Assembly: GCF_012641275.1 (NCBI RefSeq)
Contig: NZ_JABAIA010000001.1
Coordinates: 310,001-374,000 of the forward strand
Source: Chitinophaga varians
Lineage (GTDB): Bacteria; Bacteroidota; Bacteroidia; Chitinophagales; Chitinophagaceae
Reading direction: 5' to 3'
DNA: 64,000 bases
Positions 35,086 to 43,495 of this stretch are shown in pieces (the first letter of the stretch is position 1; every line of letters begins with the position of its first letter). Below the pieces are notes generated by a model, which was not told the origin of the DNA, made no database searches, and saw nothing but the letters and a program-made list of their open reading frames with translations. Position numbers and translations under genes: made by a program.

Positions 35086-36205
35086 TAGTAAACCAAACAA
35101 TGAAAAAATTTTAAAGGTATTTTCCGGCATCCGTTGTCTTAGTAAAGATCAGTTGCCCCGCTATATGGAAGGGAGGCTGACAGATATTGAAAAACACCTC
35201 GTAGAGCAGCATCTTGCCGACTGCGACCTGTGTTTTGGCGCGCTACAGGCGCTGGAACAGGAAACCGGCAACGAGCAATACCAGGACCTGACCGGAAAAC
35301 TCCAGCGTTTTATACATGACAGTATACAACCGGTATCTCATGTCCATAAGGTAGCACAGTACACCAAAAAGGAAAAGACCAAGGAAAGCCTGCTGGTATA
35401 TTTCTGGCTGATCGCCTTTTTGGTGATCGGCGTAGCCAGCGTGTACGTATTACGCGGCCACCTGCGCAACCAGCCACCGCCGCCGCCCCGTATGCTGGCG
35501 GCCGCCCAGCCTGCCGCAAAAGACTCGAACACGGCCACTCCCCCTTCCGGAGAAGTGACCAATCAGCCTATTGTAACATCTGAACAGCCAGCGCCGGCGC
35601 CCGGTCGGCAGACAGCCGCCACCCCTGCCACCATCACTCCGGCCACCAAGCCTGCCGCCACAACGGCTAATCCGCCTGCAACGGCTACCCCGGCGCCGCC
35701 ACGCCCCACCGCCGCAGACTCGATCGCCAAAGCCAAAGCCGCTGCACTGAAAGCACAGCAGAAAAAGCATGCCGCCGACAGCATCCGCAAGGCCCAGGCC
35801 CTTCAGAAGCAACAGGACTCCCTGAAAAAAGAAAAGGAAAAGGGAAATGACAGCGGCGATAAAAAGCCGGAACCCCAACCTGCGCCCAAACAGGAAGTCA
35901 AAGAACCGGCACCGCAGCCTAAAAAAGAAGCCCCTCCCGCCGCTGAGCCCATCAACAGCGACGAATACCTCTATAAAGCAGCCATGGTGTACCAACAACA
36001 AGGCAACCTCGGCGAAGCTATTGACAGGTATAAACGGATTGCCTCCAACAGCTCCGGCAAATACGCAGAGATGGCCACCTATCAACTGGCTATCTGCTAC
36101 CGCAGCAAAGGACAAATGAATAAAGCACGCCGGTTTTTCCGTGAAGTAATACGGATGGACGGCTCTCTCAAAAACAACGCGCAACAGGCATTGGACAGCA
36201 TGTAA
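35078..36205 (+). CDS. Anti-sigma-like membrane protein with Pro/Ala-rich linker and TPR
   Basis: A 375-aa protein with four parts: a putative zinc-finger anti-sigma domain (residues about 15-60, with HxxxCxxC as VEQHLADCDLCFG), one transmembrane helix (about 103-125), a long low-complexity periplasmic linker (about 125-300) that changes from Pro/Ala/Thr-rich to Lys/Gln-rich, and C-terminal tetratricopeptide repeats (about 300-375, YQQQGNLGEAIDRYKRIASN and KGQMNKARRFFREVI). The topology puts the zinc finger inside and the TPR outside, as expected for a transmembrane signal-responsive anti-sigma factor. The TPR output is unusual and may bind an envelope partner. It overlaps the sigma-like gene upstream. 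Confidence 0.8.
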   Translation: MFSSKPNNEKILKVFSGIRCLSKDQLPRYMEGRLTDIEKHLVEQHLADCDLCFGALQALEQETGNEQYQDLTGKLQRFIHDSIQPVSHVHKVAQYTKKEKTKESLLVYFWLIAFLVIGVASVYVLRGHLRNQPPPPPRMLAAAQPAAKDSNTATPPSGEVTNQPIVTSEQPAPAPGRQTAATPATITPATKPAATTANPPATATPAPPRPTAADSIAKAKAAALKAQQKKHAADSIRKAQALQKQQDSLKKEKEKGNDSGDKKPEPQPAPKQEVKEPAPQPKKEAPPAAEPINSDEYLYKAAMVYQQQGNLGEAIDRYKRIASNSSGKYAEMATYQLAICYRSKGQMNKARRFFREVIRMDGSLKNNAQQALDSM

Positions 36206-36213
36206 ACAATTAT

Positions 36214-36290
36214 AAATTACGAATTACGAATTGGAGTTTATCTTGTAGCCAAGTCTGCAAGTGAATACATATTTGTAATTCGTATTTTTG
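36214..36290 (+). terminator. Hairpin and candidate -7 box between the two sigma modules
   Basis: ACGAATTAC (36219-36227) pairs with GTAATTCGT (36275-36283), with further partial pairing outside, ending in TATTTTTG. The tail TATTTTTG (36283-36290) also matches the -7 box TAnnTTTG and may be the promoter of the second sigma gene. Confidence 0.5.
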
Positions 36291-36301
36291 TGGAATTTAG
36301 C

Positions 36302-36330
36302 GCTGTCTGCATCTTACAGGCAGCATTCTT
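36302..36330 (+). promoter_or_regulatory. Leader hairpin directly upstream of the ECF sigma gene
   Basis: GCTGTCTG (36302-36309) pairs with CAGGCAGC (36317-36324, one wobble), loop CATCTTA, followed by ATTCTTTTT. It lies 9-15 nt before the GTG start at 36339 and looks like an intrinsic terminator, so it could act as an attenuator. Confidence 0.4.
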
Positions 36331-36338
36331 TTTAGCCT

Positions 36339-36920
36339 GTGAATAATCCAGCGATACAACAACTGACAGACCAGGAGTTACTGCAACGGTTCAAAACTGA
36401 TCAAAACAGTGAATGGATAGGTGTGCTTTTTGACCGCTATGCCCTGTTATTACTGGGTATGTGCATGAAATACCTGAAAAACGAAGAAGATGCACGCGAC
36501 GCCGTGCAACAGATCTTTCTAAAGGTATTATCTGACGTCAATAAACATGAGATACAGTTTTTTCGCGCCTGGATATACCAGGTAGCAAAAAACTACTGCC
36601 TCATGCAGCTACGGCAGCATCACCTGAAATACCGGGAAGAGATTACCGATAAACATGCCGGGGAACTGGCCGCTGATCCGGAAGACCAACGGTCGCATCA
36701 GGAAAAAGACCTGATGCTTAACAACATGGAACAAGCCCTGGCTTTTCTGAGCCCGGAACAGAAAATCTGCGTAGAGCTCTTCTACCTGCAAAAGAAGTCC
36801 TATCAGGAAATAGCCTCACAGACCGGTTACAGCCTGTTACAGGTAAAAAGCTATATCCAGAATGGTAAACGTAATCTCAAATTAATACTGGAAAAACAAC
36901 AACGCGCAAACAAGCGTTAA
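36339..36920 (+). CDS. ECF RNA polymerase sigma factor
   Basis: A 193-aa extracytoplasmic-function sigma factor. Region 2 is clear (LFDRYALLLLGMCMKYLKNEEDARDAVQQIFLK in two overlapping parts, residues 29-60), followed by VNKHEIQFFRAWIYQVAKNYCL. Region 4 is MEQALAFLSPEQKICVELFY followed by SYQEIASQTGYSLLQVKSYI. The start is GTG at 36339: a stop codon lies just upstream at 36333 and the first internal ATG would delete region 2. The next gene, 17 nt downstream, encodes a zinc-finger membrane protein that is probably its anti-sigma factor. Confidence 0.92.
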   Translation: MNNPAIQQLTDQELLQRFKTDQNSEWIGVLFDRYALLLLGMCMKYLKNEEDARDAVQQIFLKVLSDVNKHEIQFFRAWIYQVAKNYCLMQLRQHHLKYREEITDKHAGELAADPEDQRSHQEKDLMLNNMEQALAFLSPEQKICVELFYLQKKSYQEIASQTGYSLLQVKSYIQNGKRNLKLILEKQQRANKR

Positions 36921-36937
36921 TTTGCATCAAATACGAT

Positions 36938-37291
36938 ATGAACGAGCATTTCAATGATATATTTGTTACTACGGGCTGTCCCACACAACAGCAGCTACTG
37001 GACTACGTGCAGGGCAAGCTGTCTGCGGAAGAACGGCATGAAGTGGAAATGCACCTGACTGATTGTGAATTTTGCAGTGAAGCTCTGGAAGGCCTGTCTA
37101 ACATCAAAGACAAGGAAAAAATCCCCGGCTGGATCAGCGAAATGAAATGGGACCTCCTGAAAAAATTACGGAAGAAATACCGCACCCGCAGGAAAACGGA
37201 AAATTATATATCCCTTGCCGTTATCATCCTTTGTATCATTTTCCTGGTACTGGCGATATTCTGGGCATATCATTTTGCAGTAAAACATTAA
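36938..37291 (+). CDS. Zinc-finger anti-sigma factor, membrane-bound
   Basis: A 117-aa protein with an N-terminal anti-sigma zinc finger (VEMHLTDCEFCSEALEGL, the HxxxCxxC pattern near residues 37-44) and a C-terminal transmembrane helix (about residues 89-113, ISLAVIILCIIFLVLAIFWA). Almost nothing extends beyond the membrane, so the signal must act inside or in the membrane, unlike the larger homologue at 35078. It starts 17 nt after the ECF sigma gene. A long inverted repeat follows. Confidence 0.85.
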   Translation: MNEHFNDIFVTTGCPTQQQLLDYVQGKLSAEERHEVEMHLTDCEFCSEALEGLSNIKDKEKIPGWISEMKWDLLKKLRKKYRTRRKTENYISLAVIILCIIFLVLAIFWAYHFAVKH

Positions 37292-37294
37292 GTT

Positions 37295-37350
37295 CCGGAG
37301 GATTTGAAAAGTGGAGAACTGTCAGGGTTAAACTTCTTCAAATCTTCCGG
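37295..37350. terminator. Inverted repeat between the anti-sigma gene and guaD
   Basis: CCGGAGGATTTGAA (37295-37308) pairs with TTCAAATCTTCCGG (37337-37350), one wobble, 28-nt loop. There is no T-tract; it stands between two convergent genes. Confidence 0.5.
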
Positions 37351-37363
37351 TCGTCTCTCCCGG

Positions 37364-37843
37364 CTAATACAGGGTTTTGTTATTCATAGCCGCCCATTGC
37401 CGGAACACTTCCAACGCATTTTCATCCCGCAAAGCTATCAGCGGGATTTTCTTTTCTTCATGCGGCTTTGTGATCTCGCGATAAATAAAAGAGTCATCGA
37501 AATTGATGGCAGCAGCATCTTCCTTGGTATTAGCATAATACACTTTTGACGGCCGTGCCCAATAGATAGCCCCGAGGCACATGGGGCAAGGCTCACAGGA
37601 GGTGTATATTTCGCAGTCTGTCAGCTGGAAAGTGCCCAGCCTTTTACAAGCATCACGGATAGCCATTACTTCCGCATGGGCGGTAGGATCATTTTCACAC
37701 AGCACCTGGTTCCATCCTTCTCCCACGATCTCCTCCCCTCTTACCACTATAGACCCGAAAGGGCCACCATCCCCCTGCTCCATTCCCCTGCGGGACAAAG
37801 CCACTGCATATTGCATGAATTTTCTTTCTCTTTCTCCGATCAT
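37364..37843 (-). CDS. guaD: Guanine deaminase (cytidine-deaminase fold)
   Basis: A zinc enzyme expected to convert guanine to xanthine. The zinc site is DPTAHAEVMAIRDACK (His56, Glu58) and SCEPCPMCLGAIYWARP (Cys83, Cys86). The sequence FDDSFIYREI...KPHEEKKIP and the C-terminal tail MNNKTLY match Bacillus GuaD closely, including the final aromatic residue that closes the active site. I chose the ATG at 37843 (159 aa, like GuaD); the frame extends to an ATG at 37870. It is convergent with the anti-sigma gene and downstream of the clpB terminator on the same strand. Confidence 0.88.
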   Translation of the reverse strand: MIGERERKFMQYAVALSRRGMEQGDGGPFGSIVVRGEEIVGEGWNQVLCENDPTAHAEVMAIRDACKRLGTFQLTDCEIYTSCEPCPMCLGAIYWARPSKVYYANTKEDAAAINFDDSFIYREITKPHEEKKIPLIALRDENALEVFRQWAAMNNKTLY

Positions 37844-37890
37844 AAACGCTACAAATATTGGTTCATTCAAATTTACCGAAAAGAAGGCAT

Positions 37891-37920
37891 AAAAAAACCC
37901 CGCGAAGAATCGCGGGGTTT
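37891..37920 (-). terminator. Terminator of clpB
   Basis: AAACCCCGCGA (37895-37905) pairs with TCGCGGGGTTT (37910-37920), with a 4-nt loop, followed on the minus strand by a T-run. It lies 40 nt after the clpB stop. Confidence 0.9.
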
Positions 37921-37959
37921 ATCGTTAACTATGTATCGTCGTATTTAGAATTGCTTGTA

Positions 37960-40560
37960 TTATTTGTTTCTGATGACTACCACGCCGTCGAACACATCGA
38001 TCAGCACGGGCTTGGATTTATCAATGTCACCTGCCAGTATTTTTTTGCTAAGCAGGTTGATGATTTCCTTCTGTATTAATCTTTTCAGCGGCCTTGCACC
38101 AAACTGCGGATCATAACCCTGTACAGAAAGATACTCCAGCGCATAGTCAGAAAATTCCAATATCATGCCACTTTTTGCCACCATGTCCTTCAGTTGCTGT
38201 AACTGAATGTTAATTATTCCTTTAATTTCATCACGCAGCAGTGGCTGGAACATGATCACTTCATCCACCCTGTTGAGGAACTCCGGTCTGATGGTTGTAC
38301 GCAGCAGTGCCATCACTTCTTCTTTCGTCTTGTCTACTACTTCCTCTCTGTTGGAATCGTTAATGTTTTCAAAATTTTCCTGGATAATATGGCTGCCCAT
38401 ATTGCTGGTCATGATGATGATGGTGTTTTTGAAATTCACCACGCGGCCTTTGTTATCGGTCAGACGGCCATCATCAAGTACCTGCAACAAAATGTTAAAA
38501 GTGTCGGGGTGTGCTTTTTCGATTTCATCGAGCAGCACTACAGAGTAGGGCTTACGGCGTACGGCTTCTGTCAGCTGACCGCCTTCATCGTATCCTACAT
38601 ATCCCGGAGGCGCGCCCACCAGGCGGCTTACGGAATGTTTCTCCTGGTATTCGCTCATGTCGATGCGGGTCATCATCTGATCGTCATCGAACAGGTATTC
38701 TGCCAATGCCTTGGCCAGCTCGGTTTTACCCACCCCGGTTGTACCCAGGAAGATAAAAGAGCCGATAGGCCTGCGCGGGTCCTGCAAACCGGCGCGGCTG
38801 CGGCGGATAGCATCAGACACGGCGATGATGGCTTCTTCCTGTCCCACTACACGGCGGTGCAACTCTTCTTCAAGGTGCAGCAGCTTGTCTTTTTCACTCT
38901 GCATCATCTTCGCCACAGGGATGCCGGTAGCTTTGGCCACATTCTCCGCAATATCTTCCGCATCTACTTCCTCTTTAAGAAGACGTTTGTTATGCGCAGA
39001 TATTGTACTCAGTTCTTCCGTCAGGTCCTGTACCAGTTTTTCCTGTTCTTTCACCTTACCGTAGCGTATTTCCGCCACGCGACCGAAATCACCGTTACGT
39101 TCCGCCTGTTCAGCTTCCAGTTTCAGGTTTTCGATGGCCGACTTAGCACCCTGGATCTTGTCCACCACTTCTTTCTCTGCCTGCCACTTGGCTTTGAACG
39201 TATTACGTTCTTCGCTGAGGCGGGCTATTTCTTCACTCAGTTCCCTGAGTTTATCTTCGTCATTTTCTCTTTTGATCGCTTCTTTTTCGATTTCCAGCTG
39301 ACGTATCCTTCTTTCCAGTTCATCCAGTTCTTCCGGCATGGAGTTCATTTCCAGCCGCAGTTTGGCTGCGCTTTCATCAATCAGGTCAATGGCTTTGTCA
39401 GGCAGGAAACGATCTGTGATATAACGGTGCGACAGTTCTACCGCGGCAATGATCGCTTCGTCTTTGATCAGCACATGGTGATGGCTTTCGTACCTTTCTT
39501 TCAGGCCGCGGAGGATGGAGATGGCGTCTTCCACGCTGGGCTCGTCCACCAGCACTTTCTGGAAGCGGCGTTCGAGCGCTTTATCTTTTTCGAAGTATTT
39601 CTGGTATTCATTGAGCGTGGTAGCGCCGATAGCACGGAGCTCTCCACGGGCCAGGGCGGGTTTCAGTATGTTGGCAGCGTCCATGGCGCCTTCCATGGCA
39701 CCGGCACCGATCAGCGTATGGATCTCATCAATAAAGAGGATGATGTCGCCATCACTGTCTGTCACTTCTTTCACCACTGCTTTCAGTCTTTCTTCGAACT
39801 CACCGCGGTATTTGGCACCGGCCATGAGCGCGCCCATATCGAGGCCGTAGATGGTTTTTGATTTCAGGTTTTCCGGCACGTCGCCATTGAGGATACGGTG
39901 TGCCAGTCCTTCTACGATAGCGGTTTTACCTACACCTGGTTCACCTACCAGTATCGGATTGTTTTTAGATCTGCGGGAGAGGATGTGCAGGGTCCTGCGG
40001 ATTTCCTCATCGCGGCCTATCACCGGGTCCAGCTTGCCTTCGCGGGCCAGCTCGTTCAGGTTTTTAGCGTATTTCTGTAATGTATTGAACTGGGTACCGC
40101 CGCTTTGGGAATTAACGGTTTCGCCCTTACGTAATTCTTTGATGGCTGCTTTAAGGCCTTTCTCTGTGAGACCGGCATCTTTCAGCAGTTTGGAAGTATC
40201 ATCGCTACCGCCGAGGAGGGCCAGCAGCAAATGCTCCACGCTTACAAACTCATCTTTAAATTCCTTAATAGTAGCGCCTGCACGCAGTAAAGCGTTGTTG
40301 GCGTCGCGACTCAATACCTGTCCGGCTTCGCCGCCCACCATTTTGGGATATTTCTGCAACTGCTCATTGAGTTTGGTATTGAGCAGGCTGGTATTTACAG
40401 CATTCTTTTTCAGCAGGTATTCTACCGGGCTGTCATTGTCTTCCAACAAGGCCTTTAAGATGTGCCCCGTTTCGATAGCCTGGTTTTGGTTATTAAATGC
40501 CAGTTGCTGCGCCTGTTGCAGTATTTCCTGCGATTTTATAGTGAAGTTATTCAGGTTCAT
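37960..40560 (-). CDS. clpB: ATP-dependent disaggregase ClpB
   Basis: A Hsp100 chaperone of 866 aa that pulls apart aggregated proteins together with DnaK. It has an N-terminal repeat domain (residues 1-150), a first AAA+ domain with Walker A GEPGVGKT, a long coiled-coil middle domain ([18 protein letters not shown] onward), and a second AAA+ domain with Walker A GTTGVGKT and [10 protein letters not shown]. The tail domain follows without a ClpP-binding loop. The start is the ATG at 40560 ([14 protein letters not shown]); the frame continues upstream to 40629 but the added 23 residues do not fit the family. It is probably a heat-shock gene. Confidence 0.97.
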   Translation of the reverse strand: MNLNNFTIKSQEILQQAQQLAFNNQNQAIETGHILKALLEDNDSPVEYLLKKNAVNTSLLNTKLNEQLQKYPKMVGGEAGQVLSRDANNALLRAGATIKEFKDEFVSVEHLLLALLGGSDDTSKLLKDAGLTEKGLKAAIKELRKGETVNSQSGGTQFNTLQKYAKNLNELAREGKLDPVIGRDEEIRRTLHILSRRSKNNPILVGEPGVGKTAIVEGLAHRILNGDVPENLKSKTIYGLDMGALMAGAKYRGEFEERLKAVVKEVTDSDGDIILFIDEIHTLIGAGAMEGAMDAANILKPALARGELRAIGATTLNEYQKYFEKDKALERRFQKVLVDEPSVEDAISILRGLKERYESHHHVLIKDEAIIAAVELSHRYITDRFLPDKAIDLIDESAAKLRLEMNSMPEELDELERRIRQLEIEKEAIKRENDEDKLRELSEEIARLSEERNTFKAKWQAEKEVVDKIQGAKSAIENLKLEAEQAERNGDFGRVAEIRYGKVKEQEKLVQDLTEELSTISAHNKRLLKEEVDAEDIAENVAKATGIPVAKMMQSEKDKLLHLEEELHRRVVGQEEAIIAVSDAIRRSRAGLQDPRRPIGSFIFLGTTGVGKTELAKALAEYLFDDDQMMTRIDMSEYQEKHSVSRLVGAPPGYVGYDEGGQLTEAVRRKPYSVVLLDEIEKAHPDTFNILLQVLDDGRLTDNKGRVVNFKNTIIIMTSNMGSHIIQENFENINDSNREEVVDKTKEEVMALLRTTIRPEFLNRVDEVIMFQPLLRDEIKGIINIQLQQLKDMVAKSGMILEFSDYALEYLSVQGYDPQFGARPLKRLIQKEIINLLSKKILAGDIDKSKPVLIDVFDGVVVIRNK

Positions 40561-40767
40561 ATAGTAATGTTTTGCTCCTTTTTTTAGTGATTTACAAACG
40601 TGTTGTAGTATTAACAAAGCCTGAACCAATGTTGTTTTTCGGAAATTATGACATATTACGTATAAGTTTCCTGCATTTTTAGCAGAAGATAAGGTTATTA
40701 ACTGTTAAAATAGCATGAAAGACTTTAAATCAGCGCCGTATATTAGCGTTTCTCTAATATGTGAGCG

Positions 40768-43122
40768 ATGAAATCTATCAACCTCTATCTTCTCCTGCTG
40801 ATGTCCCTGGCGGGACCGCTGGCTTCCAAGGCCCAGGAACGTGTGTCTAACGACACCGTATATATACCGGCAGACATCCGCACCGGGGACCCATTGCCGC
40901 CTGATGGCAATACCATCCGGCTACAGCATATGCTGCGGGAGAAACGGGCAGCCTATCCCGGTAAAACACTGGCTATCATCTTTACGCAGCCCGGCACCTG
41001 GTACCTGGACACCACGCTGGTCATCACACCGGAACTGGCCAACGGCAACGGCAGCATTGTATTTATGCCTGCCAACACGGGTGACAGCATCACCCTCAGC
41101 GGCGGCCAACCCATTAAAGTAAAATGGCGGCGCTGGAAGAAAGGTATCTATAAAGCCAGGCTTGACCTGCCTTATAACTTTGATCAGTTGTACATCAATG
41201 ATGAACAACAGGTACGCGCCCGCTACCCCAACTACGACAGCAGCGCAAAGCACTACAACGGCAGCGCCGCCGATGCGCTCAGCCCTGAAAGGATAAAAAC
41301 ATGGAAACATCCGCAGGGCGGATATGTGCACGCTTTGCACAAGGGAGAATGGGGCGGTTACCATTACCGCATCATCGGCGTAAATCCCGACAACACCCTG
41401 CAACTCGAAGGCGGTTATCAGAACAACCGGCAGATGGGCATGCACGCCGGCCATCGTTTTGTTGAGAACATTTTCGAAGAGCTGGACACCACCCGCGAAT
41501 GGTTCTATGATCAACCTGATAAAACACTGTACTATAAGCCGGCACCCGGTACCCGCCTGTCAAAAGCCAGCGTAGTAGTATCACGGCTGCTACAGGTGAT
41601 AGCCCTCAAAGGCAGCGCAGACAATCCGGTACGGAATGTGACCATCGCCAACCTGCGCTTTGCACATACCGCCCCAACGTTTATGGATACACGGGAACCG
41701 CTGCTGCGCAGTGACTGGACCATTTACCGCGGCGGCACCGTCCTGCTGGACGGCACCGAACACTGCACCATCCGGGACTGTGAATTTGACCATAACGGCG
41801 GCAACGCTGTTTTTGTAAGCAACTATAACCGCCACGCCCTCATCAGCGGATGCCACATCCATGATGCCGGCGGCAGCGGCATCTGCTTTGTCGGCAATCC
41901 GGACGCCGTTCGTTCACCGTTGTTTGAATACAATGAGTCACAGCCACTGGCTGCCATCGATACCGTACGCGGCCCTAAAACCAACCACTACCCGGACTCC
42001 TGTACAGCCTACAACAACCTGATTTACCGCACCGGCACCATCGAAAAACAAACTGCCGGCGTGCAGCTGTCCATGGCGACGAACATCAGCGTACTGCATA
42101 ACACCATCTATGACGTACCCCGTGCAGGCATTAACGTGAGTGAAGGCACCTTTGGCGGGCATGACATTGCGTATAACGATGTATTTAACACAGTCCTGGA
42201 AACAGGCGACCATGGCGCATTCAACTCCTGGGGCCGCGACCGTTACTGGCATCCGGACCGCCGTACCATGGACAGCCTTACAGCAGCACACCCGGAGCTT
42301 ATCCTGCTGGACGCCATCTACACCACCCAACTGCATCACAACCGCTTCCGCTGCGATCACGGCTGGGACATCGATCTGGACGATGGTTCCTCCAATTACT
42401 ACATCTACAATAACGTGTGCCTGAATGGAGGGCTTAAACTGCGCGAAGGTTTCTACAGGACTGTAGAAAACAATGTTATTCTCAATAACTCTTTCCATCC
42501 GCATGTATGGTTTAAAAACAGCCATGATATCTTCCGGCACAATATTGTCACCGGCCCTTACAAACCTATTGGCATCCATTACTGGGGCGATGAAATTGAC
42601 AACAACCTGTTCCCGGCAAATACAGCCCTTCCCACGGAAACAGACAAACATTCCGTTAGCGGCGATGCGGGATTCGTCAACCCGATTGCAGGAGACTACC
42701 GGGTGAAAGCCGCCTCCCCTGCCCTGCGCATATTGTTCAACAGCTTCTCCATGGACAGTTTCGGCGTAGTATCCCCCGCACTGCGCCAGCTGGCGAAAAA
42801 AGCGCCGTTGCCCGTACTGGCACAACAACGCCTGCTTACCACATCTGAAACCACCTGGCTGGGCGCACGCATCAAAAACATCGAAACATTGGGAGAACGC
42901 TCCGCAGCAGGGTTACCGGACGACAATGGCGTGTACGTCATCAGCGTGCCGGACAACTTTCCTTACCAGTTGCAGGCCGGTGACGTGATTTTAAAAGTTG
43001 GAGATACAGCGGTGGAAAAAGTAAAAGACTTTCTGAATACGTATAGCCGTCAGGGTGACAGACGGGAAAAACTGACTATTTTCCGGAATCAGCGTCTGCA
43101 AATTATTGGTCCCCAGGGCTGA
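40768..43122 (+). CDS. Secreted beta-helix protein with C-terminal PDZ domain (GH141-like)
   Basis: A 784-aa exported protein with a signal peptide (about residues 1-22). Residues 40-660 follow the pattern of right-handed parallel beta-helix proteins (TIRDCEFDHNGGNAVFVSN, ALISGCHIHDAGGSGICFVG, ITLSGGQPIKVKWRRW). The N-terminal layout (KGIYKARLDLPYNFDQLYIN, ARYPNYD, TREWFYDQPDKTLYYKP) resembles family GH141 enzymes such as alpha-fucosidase/xylanase types; this is a tentative match. A PDZ-like unit sits near residues 715-775 (LQAGDVILKVGDTAVEKV). The gene ends inside a type A palindromic repeat, which supplies its last codons (GPQG) and its TGA stop. Confidence 0.78.
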   Translation: MKSINLYLLLLMSLAGPLASKAQERVSNDTVYIPADIRTGDPLPPDGNTIRLQHMLREKRAAYPGKTLAIIFTQPGTWYLDTTLVITPELANGNGSIVFMPANTGDSITLSGGQPIKVKWRRWKKGIYKARLDLPYNFDQLYINDEQQVRARYPNYDSSAKHYNGSAADALSPERIKTWKHPQGGYVHALHKGEWGGYHYRIIGVNPDNTLQLEGGYQNNRQMGMHAGHRFVENIFEELDTTREWFYDQPDKTLYYKPAPGTRLSKASVVVSRLLQVIALKGSADNPVRNVTIANLRFAHTAPTFMDTREPLLRSDWTIYRGGTVLLDGTEHCTIRDCEFDHNGGNAVFVSNYNRHALISGCHIHDAGGSGICFVGNPDAVRSPLFEYNESQPLAAIDTVRGPKTNHYPDSCTAYNNLIYRTGTIEKQTAGVQLSMATNISVLHNTIYDVPRAGINVSEGTFGGHDIAYNDVFNTVLETGDHGAFNSWGRDRYWHPDRRTMDSLTAAHPELILLDAIYTTQLHHNRFRCDHGWDIDLDDGSSNYYIYNNVCLNGGLKLREGFYRTVENNVILNNSFHPHVWFKNSHDIFRHNIVTGPYKPIGIHYWGDEIDNNLFPANTALPTETDKHSVSGDAGFVNPIAGDYRVKAASPALRILFNSFSMDSFGVVSPALRQLAKKAPLPVLAQQRLLTTSETTWLGARIKNIETLGERSAAGLPDDNGVYVISVPDNFPYQLQAGDVILKVGDTAVEKVKDFLNTYSRQGDRREKLTIFRNQRLQIIGPQG

Positions 43123-43137
43123 AGCCCTGGGCTACAA
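43111..43137 (+). repeat. REP-like palindromic repeat, type A, overlapping a gene end
   Basis: CCAGGGC-TGAA-GCCCTGG hairpin followed by GCTACAAT. The TGA in the loop is the stop codon of the beta-helix gene (43120-43122). Same orientation as the copies at 8382 and 20530. Confidence 0.7.
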
Positions 43138-43186
43138 TTAGATTTGGTTGTCTCTTGCGGCAGTGGGGATATTACATGCAGTAGGG

Positions 43187-43360
43187 TTGATAGGTGTTTG
43201 GTGCGGAGGTTGACAGGTGTTTGGTGCGGAGGTTGATAGGTGTTTGGTGCGGAGGTTGACAGGTGTTGGTGCGGAGGTTGACAGGTGTTTGGTGCGGAGG
43301 TTGATAGGTGTTTGGTGCGGAGATTGACAGGTGTTTGTGTGGAGGTTGATAGACGTTTGG
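43187..43360. repeat. 23-bp tandem repeat block, about eight copies
   Basis: Unit GTTGACAGGTGTTTGGTGCG plus GAG, with spacings of 23, 23, 22, 23, 23 and 22 bp between successive copies. Units alternate irregularly between GACAGG and GATAGG. The first and last copies are degenerate (AGTAGGGTTGATAGG; TTGATAGACGTTTGG). The period is not a multiple of three and no gene uses it. It lies in the convergent gap between the beta-helix gene and the proX gene. Confidence 0.85.
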
Positions 43361-43382
43361 AGCCGGGATTGTAACAAAAGTT

Positions 43383-43416
43383 AAGGGCAGACACTTTGAG
43401 GTGTCTGCCCTTTTTT
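43383..43416 (+). terminator. Intrinsic terminator after the tandem repeat block
   Basis: AAGGGCAGACAC (43383-43394) pairs with GTGTCTGCCCTT (43401-43412), a 6-nt loop, followed by TTTT on the plus strand. It is a standard rho-independent terminator for plus-strand transcription that would include the tandem repeats. Confidence 0.85.
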
Positions 43417-43495
43417 CAATCATCCTTCTATCAACACTTAATATCATCTGTACTTTCTTCCGAAATCCGAACAAAAAACCGAACATCAAAAAATG

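Noticed and set aside
38389..39861. A 490-codon plus-strand open frame
   Set aside because: Antisense of clpB; phenylalanine-rich shadow with no domain.
43187..43360. CRISPR array
   Set aside because: The copies are directly contiguous (22-23-bp period) with no spacers and no cas genes nearby.
43123..43490. Protein-coding frames made of the 23-bp repeats
   Set aside because: The repeat period is not a multiple of three, so the frames are accidental read-throughs rich in Thr/Pro/His.
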